NCBI RefSeq assembly: GCF_040448685.1 | Contig: NZ_CP159290.1 | Coordinates: 2,914,001-2,978,000, forward strand | DNA length: 64,000 nucleotides | Direction of reading: 5' to 3' | Source: Cellulosimicrobium sp. ES-005 | GTDB lineage: Bacteria > Actinomycetota > Actinomycetes > Actinomycetales > Cellulomonadaceae | In this document: positions 58,606 to 64,000 of the stretch, one piece after another | Layout: each line of letters starts with the position of its first letter | How positions within the stretch are numbered: position 1 is the stretch's first letter | Made by a program: the position numbers and the translations under genes | The notes under the pieces: model-generated | The model's database searches: none | Seen by the model: the letters and a program-made list of their open reading frames with translations, nothing else | What the model was told of the DNA's origin: nothing

Positions 58606-60840
58606 GTGTCCGACGGGAGCCGTCAGGCGGTCACCGCGCGACCGGATCTCAGCACCGCGCTGCTCGCGGGCAAGGTCGAGCCTCCGGTGCCGCGCCGGGG
58701 TGCGGTCTCGCGGCGCGGGCTCGTCGAGCGCGCGCGGCGCGACGGCGCGCGGGTCGTCGTGGTGACGGCTCCCCCGGGGTACGGCAAGACGACCATGCTC
58801 GCGGAGTGGGCGAGCGTCGAGGACCGCGCGGTCGCGTGGGCCAGCCTCGACCGGCTCGACGACGACCCCGGCGCCCTGCTCACGCTCCTCGCGCTCGCGT
58901 GCGCGCGCGTGTCGCCCGAGGTCGCCGCGGTCGCCGCCGAGATGCGCGGCACGGGCGCGGCGATGCTCGGCCGGTCGGCCCCGCTGCTCGCGTCGGCGCT
59001 CGCGCGCACGGGCACGCCGTTCGTCCTGTTCGTCGACGACCTCCACGAGGCGGGCTCGGCATCCTGCCGGGACGCGCTCGAGATCGTGCTCGGCGGCGTC
59101 CCGCGGGGGTCGCAGGTCGTCGTCGCGAGCCGTCGTGGCCCGGGCTACGACGCGCGACGCCGCGTGGAGGGCGACCTCGTCGAGGTCGGCCCCGACGACC
59201 TGCGGGTCGACGCCGACGGCGCGCGCGAGATCTTCCGCGCGGCCGGGGTCGTCTCGGACGAGGCGCTGGACCGTGTGGTCGAGCGGTGCGAGGGCTGGCC
59301 GACGGGCGTCTTCCTCTGCGCGCTGCTCGTGCGCGAGGGCGAGGACCCGTCGTCCCTCACGGGGACCGACCGGTTCGTCGCCGACTACCTGTACCGCGAG
59401 TGCATGACCCTCCTCCCCGCGCGGACCCAGCACTTCCTGCGGGCCACGGCCGTCCTCGACCAGCTCTCGGCGGCGACGTGCGACGCCCTGCTCGGCACCA
59501 CGGACGCCGCGGAGCGGCTGCGCGAGCTGGAGGACGCGAGCCTGTTCCTCGTCCCGCTCGACCACCACCGCGGCTGGTTCCGCTACCACGCGCTGTTCCG
59601 CGAGTTCCTGCTCGCGGAGCTCGACCGGGTCGAGCCCGACGCCGTCGCGCCGCTCCACCGGCGCGCCGCCGCGTGGCACGTCGAGGAGGGGCTGGAGGCC
59701 CGCGCGGTCGAGCACCTCCTCGCGGCGGGCGACGTCGAGGAGGCGGCCGTCCTCGTCGGGCGCCTCGCGCTGTCGACGTACCAGGACGGCGGGGTGGCCG
59801 TCGTGACGCGCTGGCTCGACACGCTCGGCGACGCCGTGGTCGAGGCGTTCCCCGAGCTCACGGTGGTCGCCGCGTGGCGCGCGCTGCTGCTCGGCGAGTC
59901 CCCGGCGGCCGAGCGGTGGGCCGCCGTGCTGGAGGGCTTCGACGCCGACCTCCTCCCCGACGAGGACCGGGTCGCGCTCGAGTCCGCCCGGTGCCAGGTG
60001 CGGGCCGCCATGTGCGCCGACGGGCCGGAGGCGTCCCTCGCGTGCGCGGCCTACGCCGTCGAGCACGAGCCCGCGTGGAGCCCCTGGCGTGACCAGGCGC
60101 TGCACCTCCTCGGCTCCGCGCACCTGCTCGTGGGCGACCGGGACGCGGCGCGCGAGGCGTTCGTCGAGGCCGTGGCGTGCGGGACGGAGGCGGGGAACCC
60201 GGACTCCGTGCTGCTCAGCGAGGCGGAGCTGGGGATCCTCGCGATCGACGACGGTCGGTGGGACGACGCCGAACGGCACGCGCGTGTCGCGGTCGCCACG
60301 GTCGACGACCACCACATGGAGGGCTACTCGACCACGGCGATCGCTCTCGCCGTGCGTGCTCGCGTCGCCGCGCACCAGGGCGAGCGCACCGCGGCGGAGC
60401 GGTTCGTCGCCCGCGGGATGCGCGCGCGCGTGCCGTGCACGTACGTCATGCCGTACCTCGCGCTGCGCGTCCGGCTCCAGCTCGGCTACGCGTGCCTCGC
60501 CCTCGGGGACCGCACGACGGCGACCCACCTCGCCGCCGAGGCGGCCGAGCTGCTGCGCCGCCGCCCCCGTGTGGGGCTCCTGGTGGGCGAGGTCGCCGCG
60601 TTCCGGGCCCGGCTCGAGACCGTCGCCGCGACGCGCGGCGCCCCGCCGCTCACCCCGGCCGAGCTCCGCCTCCTGCCGTACCTCCAGACCCACCTCACGA
60701 TGGCCGAGATCGGCCGTCGGCTCTTCGTCTCCCGCAACACCGTGAGCACGCAGGTCGGCGCGATCTACCGCAAGCTCGGCGCCACGACGCGCGGCGCCGC
60801 CGTGGAGCGTGCCGTGACCCTCGGCCTCCTCGGGAGCTAG
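58606..60840 (+). CDS. MalT-like LuxR-family ATPase regulator
   Basis: 744 residues. STAND-type ATPase: Walker A VVTAPPGYGKTTMLAEWASV, Walker B FVLFVDDLHEAGSASC, then ARxIF-like helices, a long helical (TPR-like) sensor region from about 330 to 650, and a C-terminal LuxR HTH: PYLQTHLTMAEIGRRLFVSR followed by NTVSTQVGAIYRKLGATTRG. Proteins of this build bind an inducer and ATP to oligomerise and activate transcription, as MalT does with maltotriose. Nearby genes do not fix its target; the CMD-family gene before it is a candidate. Confidence 0.87.
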   Translation: MSDGSRQAVTARPDLSTALLAGKVEPPVPRRGAVSRRGLVERARRDGARVVVVTAPPGYGKTTMLAEWASVEDRAVAWASLDRLDDDPGALLTLLALACARVSPEVAAVAAEMRGTGAAMLGRSAPLLASALARTGTPFVLFVDDLHEAGSASCRDALEIVLGGVPRGSQVVVASRRGPGYDARRRVEGDLVEVGPDDLRVDADGAREIFRAAGVVSDEALDRVVERCEGWPTGVFLCALLVREGEDPSSLTGTDRFVADYLYRECMTLLPARTQHFLRATAVLDQLSAATCDALLGTTDAAERLRELEDASLFLVPLDHHRGWFRYHALFREFLLAELDRVEPDAVAPLHRRAAAWHVEEGLEARAVEHLLAAGDVEEAAVLVGRLALSTYQDGGVAVVTRWLDTLGDAVVEAFPELTVVAAWRALLLGESPAAERWAAVLEGFDADLLPDEDRVALESARCQVRAAMCADGPEASLACAAYAVEHEPAWSPWRDQALHLLGSAHLLVGDRDAAREAFVEAVACGTEAGNPDSVLLSEAELGILAIDDGRWDDAERHARVAVATVDDHHMEGYSTTAIALAVRARVAAHQGERTAAERFVARGMRARVPCTYVMPYLALRVRLQLGYACLALGDRTTATHLAAEAAELLRRRPRVGLLVGEVAAFRARLETVAATRGAPPLTPAELRLLPYLQTHLTMAEIGRRLFVSRNTVSTQVGAIYRKLGATTRGAAVERAVTLGLLGS

Positions 60841-60990
60841 GTCGCCGAGGGGGAAGCGCGTGCCCCCGGCGCCCGATTCCCGGGCCCCCCACATTATGGT
60901 GAGGCTTTCCTTTCTTGCCTTTCCATCAATGGTGTTCGGCAAGGCTCTGCTTGCTTGAATCAATGCGAATCATCGATAAACATGTTTGGC
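60841..60990 (+). promoter_or_regulatory. AT-rich control region before the metal ATPase
   Basis: The stretch 60890-60990 is clearly richer in A/T than its surroundings and includes CATTAT, ATCGATAAACATG and an imperfect dyad with arms ATGC.AA and TT.GCAT (about 60963-60992). No certain promoter can be assigned. Metal-responsive repressors often bind such AT-rich sites. GGGGG/CCCCC at 60849-60868 may be a weak terminator of the regulator gene. Confidence 0.35.
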
Positions 60991-62913
60991 ATGAGCCGCA
61001 TTTTCTCCGCTGCGCGCGCCTTTCCGTGGGTGACCGCGACCCTCGCCGTGATCGCCGTCGCGGGCGTGCTGTCGGCGCTGCGGCCCGAGGCTGTGCCGTG
61101 GGTGCTGGGGGTCTACGCGGGCGCGATGGCGCTGCGAGCCGCGGTCGCGATGGTCGCGGAGCTGCGCTCGGGGACCTTCGGCGTCGACATCCTCGCGGTG
61201 ACGGCGATCGGGTCGACGATCGCGGTGGGGGAGTTCTGGGCGGCCGCCGTCATCGTGCTCATGCTCACCGGCGGCGAGGCCCTGGAGGAGTACGCGTCGG
61301 GCCGGGCGCGCAAGGACCTGACCTCGCTCGTGTCCAACGCCCCGCGCACCGCGCACCTCCTCACCGCCGACCAGACCGTGCGCGACGTCGACGTCGCCGA
61401 CGTCGAGGTGGGCGAGCGGGTCCTGGTCCGCGCGCACGAGATCGTGCCGCTCGACGGCGTCCTCGTGTCCGACGCGGGGGTCTTCGACGACGCGTCGCTC
61501 ACCGGGGAGTCGCTGCCGCAGGAGCGCGTCGCGGGGGACACCGTGTACTCGGGGGCGATCAACGGCGCGGGCGCCGTGACGATCCGGGTCACCCGACGCG
61601 CCGCGGACTCGCAGTACCAGCGGATCGTCGCGCTCGTCGAGGAGGCCGCGGCGAGCCGCGCCCCGATGGTGCGTCTCGCCGACCGCTACGCTCTCCCGTT
61701 CACGGCGCTCGCGCTCGCGATCGCGGGGATCGCCTGGTGGGCCTCGGGCGACCCGCTCCGGTTCGCCCAGGTGCTCGTCGTGGCGACGCCCTGCCCCCTC
61801 ATCATCGGCGCGCCGGTGGCGTTCATGGCGGGCATGAGCCGTGCGGCCCGCCGGGGCGCGATCATCCGGTCCAGCGCCACCCTGGAGAAGCTGCACCGGG
61901 CAGCGACCTTCGCCTTCGACAAGACCGGCACCCTCACCCGAGGCACGCCCGCGCTGACCGACGTGCGACCCGCGGGAGACCTCGACGCGGGCACGCTGGT
62001 GCGCCTGACCGCCGGGGCCGAGCAGGCCTCCGTCCACGTGCTCGCCGACGCGATCGTGCGGGGTGCGACCGCCCGCGGCGTCGCGCTGCCGGTGCCGCAG
62101 GACGTCACCGAGACCACGGCCGGTGGCGTGACCGCGACCGTCGACGGCGTCCGCGTCGTCGTCGGCAAGCGGACGTTCGTGGCCGAGCAGGGCGGGGTGG
62201 ACGTGCCCGCGCCCGGGCTCGCTCCGGGCGAGCTCGCGGTGCACGTGGCGGTCGACGGTGCCTACGCCGGGTGCCTCGTCCTGCGCGACGAGGTGCGCGC
62301 CGACGCCGCCGAGACGGTGGCCGGCCTGCGTGCGCGCGGCATCGGCCACGTCCTCATGGTCACGGGCGACGAGGAGGCGACGGCCCGCGCCGTCGCCGAC
62401 CAGGTCGGCATCGACGACGTCCGCGCCGGGTGCCTGCCCGCGGACAAGGTCGCGGCCGTGCGCGACGTGCCCGAGCGGCCCGTGGTCATGGTCGGGGACG
62501 GCGTCAACGACGCCCCGGTGCTCGCCGCGGCCGACGTCGGCATCGCCATGGCCGCCCGCGGCTCGAGCGCCGCGACCGAGTCCGCCGACGTCGTCATCCT
62601 CCCCGACGAGGTCGGGCGCGTGGCCGAGACGCTGGAGATCGGGCGCCGCACCGTCGACGTCGCCCGCCAGAGCATCTGGATCGGGATCGCCGTGAGCGTC
62701 GCCCTCATGCTCGTCGCGACCACGGGTGCGCTGCCGGCGGTGGTGGGCGCGTGGCTCCAGGAGGCCGTCGACGTCCTCGCGATCGCCTGGGCGCTGCGTG
62801 CGGCCGGCCGTACCGTCCGGCTCCCTCGCCTGCGCCGGAGCCGGTCCGCGGCAGCAGAGGCAGCCCCCGCACCGAGCCCACGACCAGCGACGAGAGCGCG
62901 CACGGCAGCCTGA
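60991..62913 (+). CDS. P1B-type heavy-metal ATPase with TPCP/QExxD signatures (P1B-5-like)
   Basis: 640 residues from the ATG at 60991; ATG 60982 is in frame. No N-terminal metal-binding domain. The actuator loop DASLTGESLPQERVAGD, membrane motif VVATPCPLIIGAPVAFMAGM, phosphorylation site AFDKTGTLTRGTP, and hinge VVMVGDGVNDAPVLAAADVG are all present. The usual HP dipeptide of P1B enzymes is not seen as such (SVHVLADAIV occupies the spot). The last helix region has WLQEAVDVLAIA. TPCP with QExxD is what I recall for P1B-5 ATPases (Nia, nickel/iron export), though the C-terminal hemerythrin of that group is missing. Metal specificity is inferred. Confidence 0.82.
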   Translation: MSRIFSAARAFPWVTATLAVIAVAGVLSALRPEAVPWVLGVYAGAMALRAAVAMVAELRSGTFGVDILAVTAIGSTIAVGEFWAAAVIVLMLTGGEALEEYASGRARKDLTSLVSNAPRTAHLLTADQTVRDVDVADVEVGERVLVRAHEIVPLDGVLVSDAGVFDDASLTGESLPQERVAGDTVYSGAINGAGAVTIRVTRRAADSQYQRIVALVEEAAASRAPMVRLADRYALPFTALALAIAGIAWWASGDPLRFAQVLVVATPCPLIIGAPVAFMAGMSRAARRGAIIRSSATLEKLHRAATFAFDKTGTLTRGTPALTDVRPAGDLDAGTLVRLTAGAEQASVHVLADAIVRGATARGVALPVPQDVTETTAGGVTATVDGVRVVVGKRTFVAEQGGVDVPAPGLAPGELAVHVAVDGAYAGCLVLRDEVRADAAETVAGLRARGIGHVLMVTGDEEATARAVADQVGIDDVRAGCLPADKVAAVRDVPERPVVMVGDGVNDAPVLAAADVGIAMAARGSSAATESADVVILPDEVGRVAETLEIGRRTVDVARQSIWIGIAVSVALMLVATTGALPAVVGAWLQEAVDVLAIAWALRAAGRTVRLPRLRRSRSAAAEAAPAPSPRPATRARTAA

Positions 62914-62920
62914 CGGGCGG

Positions 62921-64000
62921 CTAGAACCGGCCGAAGAACGCCCGCAGCTCGTGGGCGTAGACCTCGGGCTGCTCGAACGGGGCGAAGTGCCCGCCGCGCG
63001 ACGGCTCGGTCGCGTACACGGTGTGCGCGACGCGGTCGAGCCACGCACGCGGGGGCCGGACGACGTCGCCCGCGAACACGGAGAACCCGGACGGCACGTC
63101 GACGTAGCGGGCGAGCTGCTCGCGGGGGATCGCGGCGTTCGCCCGGTAGGCGCGGACGCCGGACCCGACGTTCGCGACCGCCCAGTGCTCGGTGAGGAGG
63201 TCGAGGACCTCGTCCCGCGTGTACACCGACTCGAGGTCGCCCCCGCAGTCGCTCCACGACCGCAGCTTCTCGACGACCCACGCCGCGAGACCGGCGGGGG
63301 AGTCGGTGAGGCCGACCGCGAGCGACTGCGGCTTGGTGGCCTGCACGGCGGCGTAGCCGCCCTCGGCCGTGCGCCACCGCGCGCTCTCCTCCAGCCAGTC
63401 GCGCTCCTGGGGCGTGAGGGACGCGGGGTCGCCCGTGAACACGGGCAGCCCAGCGTCGGTGCGGTGCACCGCGATCACCCGGTCGGGGAAGTCGAGCGCG
63501 AGGAACCGGGCGACGTGGCTGCCCATGTCTCCGCCCGCGACGAGGAACCGGTCGTAGCCGAGGGCGGTCATGAGCTCCGCCCACAGGGCGGCGACCGTGC
63601 GGTTGTCCGGGGTTGGGCCGGAGGGGACGTCGGAGAACCCGAAGCCGGGCATGTCGGGGACGACGAGGTCGAAGGTGCGTCGACCCGCCTCACCCGGGGC
63701 CGCGGGGTCGCCCGGGTCGGTCAGGAGCGGCACGACCTTGCGGTACCGCCACGCCGAGTCGGGCCAGCCGTGCGCGAGCAGGAGCGGGAGCGGGGACGGG
63801 TCGCCAGGACGCGGGCTCGCGAGCGCGTGGAGGAGGTGGACGCGGGTGCCGTCGATCGAGGCGCGCCGGCTCGGGAGCGCGGAGAGCCGTGCCTGGTGCG
63901 CGGCGAAGTCGAAGCCGTCGGCCCAGTACGCGACGAGGTCGCGCAGGTACGCGACGTCGGTGCCGGCGTCCCACCCGAGCCCGTCCGGGGCGTCGACCCA
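62921..64000 (-). CDS. Epoxide hydrolase (EHN-type), 5' end outside the window
   Basis: About 359 residues are visible; the N-terminus lies beyond the right edge. LAYL/LVAYWADGFDFAAHQARL is the end of the N-terminal EHN domain, followed by the alpha/beta hydrolase fold: oxyanion LLLAHGWPDSAWRYRKVVPL, nucleophile FLVAGGDMGSHVARFLALD (Asp), and catalytic His in SRGGHFAPFEQPEVY. The family opens epoxides to diols, or acts on related esters. Reading from 64000 to the Met at 63733 is open, so the apparent short start at 63733 is not real. It ends 7 bp from the convergent metal ATPase. Confidence 0.87.
   Translation of the reverse strand, partial: WVDAPDGLGWDAGTDVAYLRDLVAYWADGFDFAAHQARLSALPSRRASIDGTRVHLLHALASPRPGDPSPLPLLLAHGWPDSAWRYRKVVPLLTDPGDPAAPGEAGRRTFDLVVPDMPGFGFSDVPSGPTPDNRTVAALWAELMTALGYDRFLVAGGDMGSHVARFLALDFPDRVIAVHRTDAGLPVFTGDPASLTPQERDWLEESARWRTAEGGYAAVQATKPQSLAVGLTDSPAGLAAWVVEKLRSWSDCGGDLESVYTRDEVLDLLTEHWAVANVGSGVRAYRANAAIPREQLARYVDVPSGFSVFAGDVVRPPRAWLDRVAHTVYATEPSRGGHFAPFEQPEVYAHELRAFFGRF

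Noticed and set aside
63690-63974. Short separate gene at the right edge
   Set aside because: It is a shadow frame; the epoxide hydrolase reading stays open from 62921 to the window end and shows the HGWP motif there.
1-64000. CRISPR arrays, tRNA and rRNA genes, IS elements, integrases
   Set aside because: I looked through the gene-free intervals on both strands and saw no regularly spaced repeats, no tRNA-like cloverleaf or conserved tRNA blocks, no rRNA sequence, and no transposase or integrase protein motifs.

Overview
The window is very GC-rich, compact actinobacterial DNA. Almost every codon ends in G or C, GTG starts are common, and many adjacent genes overlap by 4 nt (GTGA/ATGA). Gene content (IdeR/DtxR regulator, LysG/LysE pair, several LacI regulators, large polysaccharidases with carbohydrate-binding modules) suggests a polysaccharide-degrading Micrococcales member, for example Promicromonosporaceae or Cellulomonadaceae. 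That placement is an inference; no rRNA or tRNA gene is present to fix it.

Layout. 1-1056 (-): 5' part of a secreted alpha-1,3-glucanase-like enzyme (GH87). 1340-2016: VapBC toxin-antitoxin pair behind a perfect dyad. 2087-3955: membrane-anchored lipase fused to HdeD-like helices. 3963-6175 (-): enolase-superfamily sugar-acid dehydratase plus epimerase/dehydrogenase. 6723-9888: PadR regulator and an FtsX-type ABC exporter. 10391-11954: DHA2 MFS exporter behind a double CsoR-like operator. 12033-16818: clpX, zapE, a PadR/membrane-protein pair and a DtxR regulator. 16946-20536: sodA, DUF1801, arfB, a glycolipid-binding-family protein, a VOC protein and a LuxR regulator.

20768-36664 is a block of fourteen co-directional, mostly translationally coupled genes that I read as an undescribed biosynthetic gene cluster. 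In order: fatty acyl-AMP ligase, carrier protein, KAS III, ATP-grasp ligase, PLP decarboxylase, second carrier protein, KAS-III-like protein without the active-site Cys, acyl-CoA-dehydrogenase-like C-terminal protein, full acyl-CoA dehydrogenase, MATE exporter, glycosyltransferase-like protein, HAD phosphatase, Sfp-type phosphopantetheinyl transferase, and stand-alone condensation-domain protein. The genes could load and desaturate a fatty acyl chain, build a decarboxylated aminoacyl group on a carrier protein, and join and export the product. A frameshifted thioesterase lies tail to tail with the cluster. Two different dispersed palindromic repeats sit in frame inside cluster genes (glycosyltransferase-like protein and phosphopantetheinyl transferase).

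37610-47713 is mostly housekeeping and accessory: nitronate monooxygenase, LysG/LysE, VOC protein, methyltransferase, MBL hydrolase, VanZ, LacI, a single-helix protein, and a glutaminase coupled to an MFS exporter. 47718-58555 holds a YihY membrane protein, a decayed SRPBCC gene, and an alpha-1,3-glucan locus: LacI repressor with operator, lone sugar-binding lipoprotein without permeases, GH87 alpha-1,3-glucanase and GH31 alpha-glucosidase, followed by a Cys-less carboxymuconolactone-decarboxylase-family protein. The right end has a MalT-like LuxR regulator, a P1B metal ATPase with TPCP/QExxD signatures, and an epoxide hydrolase cut by the window edge (-).
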